A stretch of DNA of 64,000 bases. It comes from Glandiceps talaboti. Lineage: Eukaryota > Hemichordata > Enteropneusta > Spengelidae. The stretch lies in the NCBI RefSeq assembly GCF_964340395.1, contig NC_135557.1, forward strand, positions 2,273,687 through 2,337,686, written 5' to 3'. Made by a program: the position numbers and the translations under genes. Positions 42,886 to 55,680 of the stretch are shown one piece after another. Under the pieces are notes generated by a model that was not told the origin of the DNA, did not search any database, and saw only the letters and a program-made list of their open reading frames with translations. Every line of letters begins with the position of its first letter. Position 1 is the stretch's first letter.

Positions 42886-43108
42886 CATACCCAAGGGAAA
42901 GACACAACTGCGCCCCTAAATAACTCCGAATCCCGTGGACGAGCTAGGGAAAGACACAAAAAATTATTCCGCCCTTAACTCCGAATCCGGGGGCGAATCT
43001 AGGGAAAGACACAATTCCGCCCCTAACTCTGAATCCCTAGGGGCGAATCTAGGGAAAGACACAATTCCGCCCCTAACTCTGAATCCCTAGGGGCGAATCC
43101 AGGGTTTG
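42886..43108. repeat. Tandem array of about 51-bp units, four copies
   Basis: The units contain GGGAAAGACACAATTCCGCC, CCTAACTCTGAATCCCTAGG and GGCGAATCTA. The first two copies are diverged. Confidence 0.9.
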
Positions 43109-43461
43109 TGCATAAATGCAACAACAGGAAACACTGTGACGCCACTCTACAAGTCAAATTAGTAATTAAATGTAACACACCTACAACATGTCACAGAATA
43201 CATTATTCACTATTGAAGTAGTCAGTAGGAAACATTGCAGCTGTAAAAGTGCACACAGGTAAAAGTAAGTCCTATCTTTCACTTCTTATTTTTTTTTTGA
43301 TAACTACAGTGTAACAAGCTAAGACTTCAGGTCGGTGTTTACGTGTTTTATAGTTAGAGTCAATATCCATGGAATCAAATTAAATGTATTGGTTTACAAT
43401 ACATTGATTGAAGTCAGTTTTGGTGCTAGGCCTTTCTGGTTTTTAGATAAAACACCTTTGT
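43109..43461. other. Intergenic DNA, nothing recognised
   Basis: No exon signal or repeat structure was seen. Confidence 0.5.
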
Positions 43462-44085
43462 ATACTGTATCAAAAACTCTTCTATACCCACATAACAGAT
43501 GTGTGTATGTGGAATACTGTATCAAAAACCCTTCTATATCCACATAACAAATGCGTGTATGTGGAATGCTGTATCAAACACCCTTCTATATCCACATAAC
43601 AGTTGCGTCAATGTGGAATAATGTATCAAAAACTCTTCTATACCCACATAACAGTTGCGTGTATGTGGAATACTGTATCAAAAACCCTTCTATATCCACA
43701 TAACAGATGCGTGTATGTGGAATAATGTATCAAAAACCCTTCTATATCCACATAACAGATGCGTGTATGTGGAATACTGTATCAAAAACCCTTCTATATC
43801 CACATAACAGATGCGTGCATGTGGAATAATGTATCAAAAACCCTTCTATATCCACATAACAGATGCGTGTATGTGGAATACTGTATCAAAAACCCTTCTA
43901 TATCCACATAACAGATGCGTGTATGTGGAATACTGTATCAAAAACCCTTCTATATCCACATAACAGATGCGTGCATGTGGAATAATGTATCAAAAACCCT
44001 TCTATATCCACATAACAGATGCGTGCATGTGGAATAATGTATCAAAAACCCTTCTATATCCACATAACAGATGCGTCAATCGAAT
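43462..44085. repeat. 52-bp minisatellite, about 12 units
   Basis: The units contain CTGTATCAAAAACCCTTCTA and TATCCACATAACAGATGCGT. CCACATA and TATGTGG form a 7-bp inverted repeat in each unit. Confidence 0.96.
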
Positions 44086-44134
44086 GAAACCCACAAGCCA
44101 TAAACTTTACATGGCACAATTTACTGGACAAACT

Positions 44135-44260
44135 TTACAAAAAGTGCAGGGGCATATGGGTTTTCGTGTGAAATGCATGTTGATTTTATGAAACATATAT
44201 GGTTACGTTCATTATAGGACCACATATAAAAAAATACATGTTGGCAATTTTTATCTTCAA
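44135..44260 (+). repeat. Dispersed repeat, copy 1 (partner at 48,205-48,365)
   Basis: GTGCAGGGGCATATGG, CGTGTGAAATGCATGTT and a TTGGCAATTTTTAT stretch match the reverse complement of 48,205-48,365. Its class is unknown. Confidence 0.6.
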
Positions 44261-45588
44261 AATTAGTCTTAGGGGGCTAAAAATAAAATGTGGCCCCAAG
44301 ACCCTATTCTTAACCATTGGTTAGGCAATGAAAACCCATGAATCCATGTGATTATAGTCAACTTCCATTGATATGGCCTTAGCAACAGCCATTAATGCCA
44401 GTATATTTTGCAAAGATAACAACATTTTTGGTTAGTCAGGCCAAAAAAAATATCAAAACATGTATGAAATATGCCTATCAACAAGACCATGTCCATAGCA
44501 ACAGTCAGAACATTATGTATATTGTAAAGATAACAACAGTAATTGGTAGGTATATATAAGGGCAGCTTTAATTCTGTTTCTCATGACCCAAACGACCCTA
44601 AATGTCTTCAATTAGATGAAAAAAATTTAAATCGACGCCCTATATGGCAGGGTTAGGAAAACCATGAGTGAATGAAAATTATTTTTTATCGCTGAAATTT
44701 GGGCAAATTCAATAAAACAAACAGTTCAAATGTTCCTTCTGACTTTACTTGCCATTTCTAAGTCATTCAGAATGTTAAAATATGATTATGAATCGAAGTA
44801 ATTTAGTACATACATTAATGATAACAAAGTGCATGTGTCATAAAGTTTGATAATACCGTATAGCTTGTAATTTTAATGAGTTATTTGCATAATTAGTGAT
44901 TTTCAGTAATTACGCTAGATCTTAAGAATGCACTCATCCTCTGGTGTTATATGGATGTGTGAGCAGATTAAAAATATGCACTTCTGATCGCAATAGATAT
45001 TATACTTAATCGATAAAATAGAGAAAATATCACTATACTAGTACATGTATATTTTGGCATGTCATACCTCTCAGTATCGAAACAATAAACGGTTCATGCA
45101 TATATTCGGAATAGGTAGCCTGTGGGGGTCAGCTATGAAACAGTGATGCGAAGCCCAGGGTTAGTCGAATCTCCACTAAAACTACATCGAGCTGTAAGCC
45201 ATTAATACACGTACAATTACTGAAATTTAACTAGCAAATTACAGTCTACCATCTTTGAAACAAGTGAATATATCCATCGCCCTTTTGTAATAAAACTTGG
45301 CGAATCTCATAAGCTTAAGGTGAACAGATTACACTAACCTAGATCGTGTGGTGGTGTCTGTGGATGGTAGGCTGGTAGCCTGAATGAGAATGAATGGGTA
45401 CTCTTAGGTAGGTTTTATTTGAGTAGACGTGGTAACAAGGAAAAAAATAGTTGACAAAACAACTACTTGAGTGGTAGACCTGATTATTTTTTTTTCAAAA
45501 TTATTGTCTAGTATTAAATTGATTTTACTGGCACGACCCAACCTTTACCATACCTGTGACCCACCTAACTACCATCTCTGTCAAGGGG
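44261..45588. other. AT-rich intergenic DNA
   Basis: 44,855-44,945 resembles, in reverse complement, the head of the pearl-like element (TAATTATGCAAATAACTCAT and a TGCATTC...TAATTAC block). No gene was seen. Confidence 0.5.
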
Positions 45589-45683
45589 TAGTACGAGACA
45601 AAGTGACACTTTTGACTGTTAACAGCCCCCAGGGGAGAGGTCACCGGGGGTGAATTAAGTCAAAGGTGTCACTTCATCTCATA
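45589..45683. repeat. 27-bp imperfect inverted repeat
   Basis: GTACGAGACAAAGTGACACT... at 45,589-45,615 pairs with ...AGTGTCACTTCATCTCATAC-type sequence ending at 45,683. The loop is about 41 nt. It could be a foldback remnant. Confidence 0.7.
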
Positions 45684-46960
45684 CTCACCACATTTACACA
45701 TCCTCTGCTAAAGATTTACCCCGGTGGAAAGACATGGTCAAATATGACTTTTCGTATAGTGAAACTAAAATGGTGGACTCTAGTGAAATTTACAGCGGGT
45801 TAAAAATACACCAAACTCAACTTTTACAAAAGAGGATATGAACAATAAGTTCCAAAGCTACGTTTTATTTATTGATGTAGTAACTAATGGATATGCAATA
45901 TCATGTCTGGTAGCGCAGAATTTTTCTTTCGACAAGGCGTGAAGGAACAGCAATCTAAAGTTTTGCCTTTATTGAAGGCATTCAGTTTACATCTGATATA
46001 AACATATTTTTTGATCAATAGCATAGCATCAATTGAATCGTTACTATACAAAGTTATGTATTCGAGTGAATAGACCCAATTATTTTTATTCAAAACTACT
46101 GTCTAGTCTCTCACTCACGCCATTATGTCGTATGCATTGTCTACGTTTCTACTAGTGTAGCTATTTGGTTGGAGTTACATGTCAATTCAAGGGAACAACA
46201 TGAAAAGATGTGTTCTCCGCTGTTACATTTGATTACGTTATTTCATCGAAATTCTAAAATAAAACAGGATAAACAGCATAAAATAAAGATGATAAATTCA
46301 GTATCTGAAGAATATCTTTTCTAATATTTCAAAGGAACAATATGAATATATACATATTTAGTTTAGTTATTCAGCGTGAAGGCACTCTTACATTCGATTA
46401 CGCAACGAACTTTCTCTTGGTCAGTCATGAATAAAGGTTGAAAGTAACAGCAGAGACACATTCTAATGTACCACCCAACCCCAACCACCAACCCACCAGA
46501 AAATAGTATCTTAAATCAAATTTTATTGCATTGTTTAATAGCCATCATTCCAAGTTTTTTATTACTCAAATAAAATCTGACATTCAAATCCTCAACATAA
46601 ACAACATGGAATGTACCCTTCTACATCTTTTGGTAATTCTCATACACAAATAACCTTTATTGCTGGGAATAAGTAGTCACATGCCAACTTGATGACTAAG
46701 TCTATCTCATTTTGACACCATTGCAAAGTGGGAAATTAATGAGCCCTCATGAAATGCCTTTAACAACGATTCATTTACTTTTTAACATGATATTTCTACA
46801 GAACATAGAATACAGAACAAATAACAAAAACGTTCTAAAGTAGCTGCCATATTGACTTTTTCCATTGCTCTAGAATGTATCTCAATTGATCAAAAGTGGG
46901 GGTGAAACATTCTGAAGGTTTCTAAAGGTGTTTTACTGAGTGATGTTTCTTTTCTATCTA
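45684..46960. other. Intergenic DNA, nothing recognised
   Basis: Unique AT-rich sequence without convincing ORFs or repeats. Confidence 0.5.
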
Positions 46961-47185
46961 ATATTTGCAGGAGGTCCAATTTATGTAACTTGTATGCTAA
47001 TATTGAGGTAAAATTTCAAATTTTGTGTAGACCTAAACTTGGACTCTATATCCTGTGTAGAATGTACCTGTCCAGCATTCAATACTACATGTGTAGATAC
47101 GTATTAAAACCAGATGCCAGATCTGAAAAGGAATATTTTTAATGTGTGTATGTACACTTGATAACAAGCGACTTCTGTCGTTTAG

Positions 47186-47269
47186 ATTTCAAAATCAGTT
47201 CAAGAGATTTCGAAAAGGACCGTACACAAGCGGAGTTGCTAAACTACAAACTCCACGATCACATCTGTT
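47186..47269 (+). CDS. Weak candidate exon, phase uncertain
   Basis: An 84-nt stretch bounded by a TTTAG acceptor-like site and a consensus GTAAGT donor (47,270). Two of the three frames are open. One reads FKISSRDFEKDRTQAELLNY; the other contains FKRFRKGPYTSGVAKLQTP. No family is recognised. The phase 1-1 reading would fit phase-1 introns like those of the LDLa-CAP gene. A possible small upstream exon (after TTTGCAG at about 46,970) does not give a convincing join. Confidence 0.22.
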
Positions 47270-47716
47270 GTAAGTATTCATTGCAGATTTGAATGTCGTG
47301 TACTAGTATATGTTTTGTTGTACTGTCATGTGTGTTGGCGATTTTTCGCCCAAAACTCAACATATAATCTATACACTGAAAGTTTATTTTTAGGACCAGA
47401 CAGACTATTACGTCGCATTATATAAGCTTACACTCAAATGTTATGTTACAACATGACAAACGTTCACAGGCACAGACAAACCGATAAAAGAGTCGCGTGA
47501 ACCACAGACAAGTACATGTATGTGCATGAACCTACAACAGAGGGGCGTGCCCGGTGTTGTTTTTGTACCAATATTTGTCAGTTTGATAGTGATAAGAAGT
47601 AGACTTTTTATTTCGTTCTGATCACAGGCGTTTCTATATAACTCCTGCAATGGTAGTATATGTACAAATATACAGCGTCAAAATGATTTAATGTGTATGT
47701 ATACATATAACGGGAA

Positions 47717-47890
47717 TATTGATTAACGTTCAGTATATGCAGTTGTCATGGGGAGGGTCATGTTTTACAAAATGGGACAAAGGGAAGGGTCACCTTTTAC
47801 GAATGGAGAATGGGGGGGGGGGGGAGGGTCATGTTTTTCTTAACAGACCATGTGTGATTTCCTCCGCCCCTGTAAATACTGAAGGCTCCC
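47717..47890 (-). mobile_element. Truncated copy of the Harbinger-like element
   Basis: The reverse complement of 5,485 to about 5,712: the CTGTAAATACTGAAGGCTCCC terminus is intact at 47,890 and followed by TAA. The other terminus is missing. Identity is clear over about 170 bp, including the GACCATGTGTGATTTCCTCC block. Confidence 0.85.
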
Positions 47891-48204
47891 TAAACCAACC
47901 AGAGTATTCAAAGTAACTGAAATAATTCATGGTTGGCGTACATTTTTGAAAGAATAGCAATCAGCAACATCAAACAATACAGGAAATCAAATAAACCTGA
48001 AGCATCATACATAATATGCAAATGATATGCAAATAAATAAGCCAGAATTTATAATATTGTGATTACAATGCAAAATTATACAACAGTCTACAAGTTTATC
48101 GTCAACAGGATGCCCATAAGTACATTTATACAGATATAAAGCAATCGTACAGTTCACATATTTTAATTTGCCATCAATATACAGAAAAACCATGATTTTA
48201 CATC
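47891..48204. other. Intergenic DNA, nothing recognised
   Basis: AT-rich sequence. Confidence 0.5.
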
Positions 48205-48365
48205 ATTTATGAAATTGCTGCAAAAATTACCCTTAATATTGAAATAAAAATTGCCAACATATATTTTTTAATTGCTCAGGTGATGGGGAACACAATGATA
48301 TATGTTGGCAAAAATTAACATGAATTTCACACGAAACCCAAAAATCTGCCATATGCCCCCGCACT
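48205..48365 (-). repeat. Dispersed repeat, copy 2 (partner at 44,135-44,260)
   Basis: Matches the 44.1-kb copy in reverse complement, sharing the CATATGCCCCCGCAC end. Confidence 0.6.
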
Positions 48366-49517
48366 AATAGTGTCATTTACTATCGTACACTATTTTTCAG
48401 TTTTGTTTCTTTTTTTTTTAAAGAAAAAGAACACACGTTTAGTTTTCTATGTTGTACCATGTATTTTAATTGGCACTGTTCTATGGTGTATGGCATATAT
48501 ATACGTTACCCTTTTTATATAAAGACAGTATGTCGTTCTATTACATACTGAATCTACTAGTAGTGTCACCGAAAAATATGGGTGATACAAATATAGTTCA
48601 TTATTCTGTGTTAGTCAGTGCAATCTCATCATTCCGAGCTGTGTTAGTGAGTGCATGACAATCCTTACAAGGCCATTGTGCAAGTCATTGTCTTTGGTGC
48701 ATGCCTGCATACATATGTCTTTGACATACAGAGGAAGCACAAAGGAATTGACATACTACTATTCTAGTAGTTGAACTAATTAAAATGGGTTGACAACGAT
48801 TAAAGACAAAGCGACTAGCTGTCAAAGATGACCTTTATACATAATATGCATAAATTCAGTTAGCCATATGATTAAGAGTAACCATAAAAAACGTGTTTAT
48901 CTTTCTCTTTATTCAAAAGAGATAGTCCATACTTATCGATTGACAGGATTGGGAAGGCATAGAAGTTATCATTCATTATTTCAAATGCTAACAGTGTCAA
49001 ATATATTGTTTGCTTTGGAGTTGCAAATCAACCTTCACTTGAATACAATAGCCATTCGACAAATTCATTTAAATTATATGAGCTACTCAATTGTTTTTCT
49101 TTTAAAGTCTAATATTTAATCAGTGAATACAGTCGCAATTTCAGTTGCCAGATTTCGCAAACAGTGGTTACAGTTAATAGATGAATAAGCGTTATTCTAA
49201 ACTAAATGTCGTGCCTGTGTCCTTGGTTTTCTATTACCCACCTATAACTTAAAGGCATTTCTTGAATTGTCATGCGCTTCCTCCACGTAATCATTCAAGC
49301 CAGGAACCGAGGGTACACAGTTGCAATTTCTATTGTTGTAAAACATGCCGTTGATGTATTTGATAAAGTTTAGCTAATGTCACGATAGAACAGGTAAACA
49401 CTACACTACTGTAATAATTACGGCACAACAAAGCAGAAGGTGGAACGTGCTAATCCGTAGAAGAAATTTATTTGTCTGAAATAGAGTTAAACTTCCGAAT
49501 ATCATTGTTATACATAT
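48366..49517. other. Intergenic DNA, nothing recognised
   Basis: Small ORFs at 48,470-48,658 and 48,868-49,119 have no motif or splice context. Confidence 0.5.
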
Positions 49518-49565
49518 GTTATGTTATGTTATGTTATGTTATGTTATGTTATGTTATGTTATGTT
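49518..49565. repeat. (ATGTT)n microsatellite
   Basis: About nine to ten tandem pentamers. Confidence 0.96.
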
Positions 49566-50042
49566 CATTGGCAATAAGTTTATTGTTTCCAATGAGTGCT
49601 CGCGATTTCAGGCTTTTAGGTTAGTCGATGGGACTGTAAAGCTAACACTGTGACTGGGTGCCGGGGACTAGAGATTGACAAGGAAGAGTTAATTAAAAAC
49701 ACCGTTGATAAAAGCAAGAGTTTGTGTCCAATCACAGACAAGTAATGTGGTTCAAACTAGTGCTCGTAGAGGTTTGTTAGACTGAATGCAAATGCGTATG
49801 AATCAGAAATATAAAAGACGAAACAAAAACTAGTAGAAAACAACAAGTTATGTCATGCCAATTTGTTCCACCGAGTGCTTGCATGCATAGTCGATAGCAG
49901 CAATTAAGATGGTTGGAAGGGTTCCTTCTGCTTATATAATACGCTCAGTAACGAATGATTTATACAGTAAGCGGTCCAACGATTGGACCTCTCAGACTAT
50001 CGTTTGTGCTTTTGTAATTCTAGGAATGAGTTTTGTCATTCA
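49566..50042. other. Intergenic DNA, nothing recognised
   Basis: TGTAAAGCTAACACT at about 49,637 equals part of the 23-bp satellite unit of 835-4,845, as a single copy. Confidence 0.5.
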
Positions 50043-50076
50043 ATACATACATACATACATACATACATACATACAT

Positions 50077-50129
<53 letters not shown>

Positions 50130-50153
50130 TACATACATACATACATACATACA

Positions 50154-50183
<30 letters not shown>
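50043..50183. repeat. (ATAC)n/(AC)n microsatellite
   Basis: Simple repeat next to the LINE end that follows; it may have grown from that element's tail. Confidence 0.97.
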
Positions 50184-50185
<2 letters not shown>

Positions 50186-50445
50186 ACATTGCCAACTTAA
50201 ATTGCTTCTCCCGTCTTCACTTGATACTGCCAAAATACAATACTATGTACTGGTACTGGCGATGAACAGGAAGAATAGTAGATAAATCTAAAAAGTTAGA
50301 GAAAGCTCTTGCAAATAGATGTGTCTTGATGTCCTTCTTGAATTTATCGACAGTTGACAAAAGACGAAGTTCAAGTGGTACAATGATTCATAAGACTGGT
50401 GTTGCTCGCGAGAACGCACGCTCAGTCAGTTTAGCGGAAATTTAG
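50186..50445 (-). mobile_element. L2-like LINE C-terminal end
   Basis: The - strand encodes LTERAFSRATPVL, then VDKFKKDIKTHLFARAF, the conserved LINE C-terminal tail. The (ATGT)n repeat follows in the 3' direction. Confidence 0.72.
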
Positions 50446-51190
50446 GCCGAACCAGGACATAAGTGCAAGAGAAATAATATTTTGCGCATGTTGCACAGAA
50501 TTTTAAGAATAATATCAAAAGTCTAGAAATATTTAATTAGTGGAACATGGTGAAAAAATGACGTCTCTTAATTAGCATAATTAGTGAAAAAATATCAATT
50601 GTTCAAAAACCAATGCAAGTAACATGTCTATGGGTTGGTCTGAAGGCCATGAATTACTTTTGAGTCATTATATGATTGTGCAAACATTCCTATTGAATTT
50701 AAACAGACTTAATGTGTGTAATTTAATCACTTTAGTTAAGGTTACAGATTACATGTAACGTACAATAAGTATACAATTTTGTCAACGCCCATGTGAGTAG
50801 TATGTCTATAATTAGGTATTGGAGTACTTGAATACCTTCCTTTCATCATTGCAAATCTCCCGTGTTAGATCAACATGCATGTTAAACAAATGTTAATTAG
50901 TGTAATTAACATATAAAATATTATATAAGTAAGCCCATATATTTTCTGTTCATAAATAGTTATTGATGCTCGTTTTTGAGTGAACTTGTCATTCATCAAA
51001 TCACTCCAATGTAAGCTAAACAATAGTAATGCAGATTACATGTAACGTACAATAAGTATACATTTTTTGAATACCACTGTGAGTAGTCTGCCTGGCAATA
51101 GGTATTGTAGTACTTGAATACATCCCTTTCATCATCAAATACCTCCCTTGTTAGATAACTATGCATGTCGAAGAAATGCACTTTTTATAC
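50446..51190 (-). repeat. Dispersed repeat family B, copy 1
   Basis: Shares long blocks in reverse complement with 54,820-55,606 (TATCAAAAGTCTAGAAA, GGAACATGGTGAAAA, TTAATTAGCATAATTAG, GCAAGTAACATGTCTATGG). It also has an internal direct repeat of about 290 bp (ATTACATGTAACGTACAATA at about 50,748 and 51,038). It has no coding capacity. Confidence 0.7.
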
Positions 51191-53799
51191 ACAGAGTAGA
51201 GACAATTTCATTCTTTCACTATCAAATTTAAATGCAGAATTCCAGGCCATAGATCATAGTACAAAATGCTACTATATCATGAGTAATAATTCCACTTTTA
51301 CACTACTTGGATCTTATCGTGCTGAACACACTACATCTCAGGAACACTTTAAGTAGTTAAATAGTATAAGATCTACCCTCATTTTCTTATCTGCACTTTC
51401 ATTGTATAAAAAAATGAATATATGTACTGAACATATATGCAATAAAATTAGGGGGTCCCCAAATTAGGGGAAAAGTTAGGATAACTCAAAGTCGATGCAC
51501 TTTTGGAAAATTCACATGATGTTTTCTTTCAGACATAGCCAGAAGTTAATTAACCTACACGACTTGTTTTTTTTTCATATGGTGTCATTTATGCATTTTA
51601 TAAAATTACGATATCATACCTTTAATATTTCCCTGAGCAGTTTCCATGTATCTTTCTTTCTCATTTTAATCCTACATATAGTTATTTCTAGGTAATCACA
51701 TATTCGTAAAATGTACACCAAAATTCATAGCAAACAAATTATTTGCTTCTAAATAAAAAATATGTGTGCTCATTTTCCTGTTCATATCGATATATATTAT
51801 TCCTTATATTATTATTAACTGAAGATAGAATGAACAAAAGACAGGGTCCCCGTATTAACTTTTTTTGTTATGGCTATATTCCTTAAGTGAGGTATGTCAA
51901 AGAAAAGGTTTTTCTTATGATGCTTTACGCCAGCGCGACCTTTTGACATTGTGCCTACCCAAGGAGTTATATTATGTAATTACTAACATTAGAAAAACTG
52001 TCACCGCTATATTTTTATCGTGAAGTCTATTCAGATTTGTTTATGACAGCACGATATCCTCAATTTTCTGATTTTTGGTCATGTTTTGGGTCAAAAACCG
52101 TGTTTTGTTTTTTTTAAATGTTCAATGAAAAAGAAAATGACAGCTTCATAACTAAGGGACTGATTGGGTGTGCAGGTATTCTAGGGTATCTGAATGAATA
52201 ATTCTTCAAAGAAAATTAATTTGAAGATGTCTAAAAAATGTGCTGTAGTATCATATTATATCCGTGTCATTTTACAATACTCGCGATAAAGTAGATTTTA
52301 TTAGTAATGTAAAGTTGCTCATGCAGGTAGAAAAATATGACGACACTTGAATACACGAGGAAATGATCACAAGAATCATGGCTACATACATTTGTAATAT
52401 TATGACTCCAATATGATTATGGTTATAGGGATACAAGATCTAACATGGGGGTGAAGGAGGTACTTGCCAAATAACTCACACATAAGAAATGTGCATTACG
52501 CTAACAGTTACGGTTAGCTGTTTTGAACTATGGAAGTAGAAAGGATTATAGTCCTACCTCCATTTCTGAACAAAATCTCTGCACTTGCATTGCAATGGTA
52601 GGATTTGAACACCAAATTTGCACAAATTATGTTCATGTCTTGTGTACAAAAGTTTTAGAATTAACATCATGACTTAACCGTTGTCTACATTTAGTTTTTT
52701 CTGCATGCACATCTGTTGCTAAGGGTTCGGTGGGACTTTTGTTGTACCGTGTAAACTATGTTCAGATCAGAATACTGCACTCACCTACTATATAAAATTG
52801 ACTGGTTTAAGTCTCCGTTACATAGTTGTAAGTCAGTGTTAAACCACAATCACTACTATACGCCTCTCCAACTTCTCGACGAGAACATAAAGTTCTGTAA
52901 TTCAACGTACGGGCCTCTCGCTAACTTTCAGATTATTTCGAGTCGTCAACTTTGTAAACATTGGGAGCGTTGGGAAGAGTTCTACTAATATTATACTGTT
53001 CGAGGCAAGAATATAGCCTTTCCAAGGTAAAAACAGAGATTTATATTAGATCCTGATATCTGAAAATTCCTAATCACATCCCAAAATACATTGTCATTGA
53101 ATCAAAAAACAATAATTCTAATCCACAATTACTGATTTTTCAGTCCCGAAATTTGCTATGTCCATACATTGTGTATGCCGAGCTCAATACACGGTGATCG
53201 GAGTATCGCTCTCCTTGACTGGCCGGGTCGGAAAAATAGACACTGTCATAAATCGATTCATAAATCCATACGAGCACTGCAACAAATAAAGCAGTCCCTT
53301 TACATACCATTTTCTTGAGATGTAGGCTAAAACAATAGTGAATGCCAGACAGTCAAAGGTATGCGAAATCACAATCCACAAATGAGCGCGTACTCACAAC
53401 ACAACACAACACACAACACTGTTTACGCGCGCAGTGAAGACGCGCAGTAGACCAGTTATCAACCCTAATGCAAGAGAACTGATGCTTTGAATTTAACCCC
53501 TTATTTATTTTTCCTTTAAATCATATGTAATATGTGTACTTGTATCGTGTGTGTGTTTTGCTGGTATTTTTATTTTATGACAATGTTCTCTATTTTAAGA
53601 ATAAGTCAATAACTGAATATGAATATGAATATGTTAAACAAGCATTAATTAGTGTAATTAACATGTACAACAATACATTAATAATGTTCAATTTAACTTT
53701 TGTTCCCAACACAACTGAAATATTTCACCTGAAATTTTCGACTGCACACTTTAGTCTTTGTCAAGATATTGATCCACTATTCAGTACACGTGATCTTAT
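51191..53799. other. Long AT-rich stretch, nothing recognised
   Basis: No exon, RNA gene or element was supported. Short ORFs such as 52,758-52,988 and 53,534-53,809 lack motifs. AATTAGTGTAATTAACATG at 53,647 echoes family B. Confidence 0.5.
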
Positions 53800-54165
53800 G
53801 GATACGTGAGCCTAATAAGGAGCCATAGGTGCCTGGAAGTTTATTTAGCTCTCCGTCTCTGTTTAATGATGATTTTAAGTGCCCGGATGTACATGGCTTC
53901 TTTCACTCCCCGTTCAAAATGTCTAGTTTCGGTGTTTATTTATGTTGACTGAATGTCCTGGTGATTCGATGTGGATGTGCTGGGAGACTTCAGATGTCCT
54001 GGAACGTGGTCTTCTATGTTCTAAAAATCTAGTTTTGAGTGATCCCCCTGTTTCCCCTATGTATGTGTGTTTGCATTGACCTGTGTTGGTCTGACCCTGG
54101 CAAGGAATTTCATAGATCACTCCACACAAATTTTGCTTTTTTGTCTTGTCCTTTTGGGACACCAA
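53800..54165 (-). mobile_element. Penelope-like retroelement fragment, GIY-YIG endonuclease end
   Basis: The - strand frame at 54,165-53,923 encodes CGVIYEIPCQ, CKHTYIGETGGSLKTRFLEH and SQHIHIESPGHSV. This is the GIY-YIG type domain fused to the RT of Penelope-like elements. The frame then shifts and continues as ETRHFERGVKEAMYIR to about 53,860, the usual end of these proteins. The RT part is missing, so the copy is dead. Confidence 0.85.
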
Positions 54166-54819
54166 TAATTATTTTATTCACTGTATAAATGTTTGATTGT
54201 GGGCCAATTTGTCATTGTCGTGTCGTTGTGGTAAATTGTCACAAACAAGTGATTGACTGAAATGATACTTTCAAACCATGCATACATATCAGTGTTGAAA
54301 GGGATGTTTAATTTATCTTTCTGCACTGTTAATACTAATATTGATAGAATTGAATCAGTAAAATATGAAGATGGAAATACAATAGAAAACAATAAGATAA
54401 GAAATAGATTGGTAGTATACTTTAGTGACGAGAATAATGAAGGCAATGAACATCCCATAATACCTTCGTCCCCTTGACAACCCTCAGTATAAGTACACTC
54501 AGCTTAATACAAAGTGTGTGGGAAAACTGTGTTCCTCCAAAGTTGACTTGATATCAGTATGGTATACGATAACAATATGTACATATTGGTAAACAGCGAT
54601 ACATTGGTATTAGAAATACATAATGATCTAAGTAAAGACTTTTGTAACATTGTTGGTTAGATGCATAATTATAATTATGCCTATAGAGTTTTTATTTCAG
54701 GCAAGATGCAACTGCTAAGATATATTACCTTGATTTTTCTGTTGCATAATAACAAAACAGAGATGTGACTTACCAGACCGTCTTTGATGATATTAAAAGG
54801 TCCATTGTAGCTTATGTAA
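54166..54819. other. Intergenic DNA, one unexplained ORF
   Basis: A 74-codon + strand ORF at 54,253-54,477 has no recognised motif and no splice context. Confidence 0.45.
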
Positions 54820-55606
54820 TTTGTTATTTCAAGACCTTGCCAAAGACATATTACTTGCATGGGAGATTGATATACATTGTATATGCTAATTATGCTAATT
54901 ACTAATTAATCAAGACTCTTTGATACATTCTACATGAACTAGGATTGATGATGACAAGCACACTAAATTTATTTCCCACTGTACTGCAAATGAAATGAAA
55001 TATAACCTGCACATATTTTTATTAAAATGTTATCAAATTTGGATATGTTGATTATAATTTTATGTAATATACATATTAATTCTGATGATGACTAAACACT
55101 TATATCTCTTAATATGAGTTTGTTAATATAAAGGTAGTTTTCCATATCAATCCTATACTGGTAAACATGTAATATGCCTTAGTGTTTTTGAAATGGTGTA
55201 TATGTATACACTACATGTTATTCAAACGAATTATACTACTTAAAACCACCAGCTGAAATTAAGCTATTTAAATGACATAGGAGATGTCGAATCATCAAAT
55301 GATGGTCCTAGTATGCTTTTTCACTCTTAGACCTATCCATAGACATGTTACTTGCTAGGTTTGTTTGCGAAAACAACATTTTGTGTACATGGTATTGCCG
55401 CTAATTATGCTAATTAATAGAACATCTCAATTTTCACCATGTTCCGCCACTTAGATTTTTCTAGACTTTTGATATGTTGTTCAGCACAAAATTCTGAATA
55501 AGATGCACTAAAAATATTTTCTGTTGCAATTATGTCCGGGTCAAACCGTATTTTGACTGGACTAAGACTTTGTATTACAGCGTGGTACATAAAGTAGACT
55601 TGTTGC
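54820..55606 (+). repeat. Dispersed repeat family B, copy 2
   Basis: Inverse of the 50,446-51,190 copy. Its GCTAATTATGCTAATTA unit is repeated at about 54,883 and 55,400. Confidence 0.7.
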
Positions 55607-55607
55607 A

Positions 55608-55680
55608 TAAACCCGCAACTAGTTCACTTCGCTCAAATACAAATTATGTGTTTGAGCGAAGTGAACGAGTTGCGTGTTTA
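55608..55680. repeat. 33-bp hairpin, three mismatches, 7-nt loop
   Basis: The arms 55,608-55,640 and 55,648-55,680 pair except at three positions, one a G-U wobble. The right arm, read on the - strand, is LINE coding sequence (SKHATRSLRSN), so the hairpin is an inverted duplication of a LINE piece. Confidence 0.88.

Noticed and set aside
54253-54477. 74-codon ORF as a small gene
   Set aside because: No signal peptide, domain, splice site or regulatory context; length is within chance for AT-rich DNA of this size.
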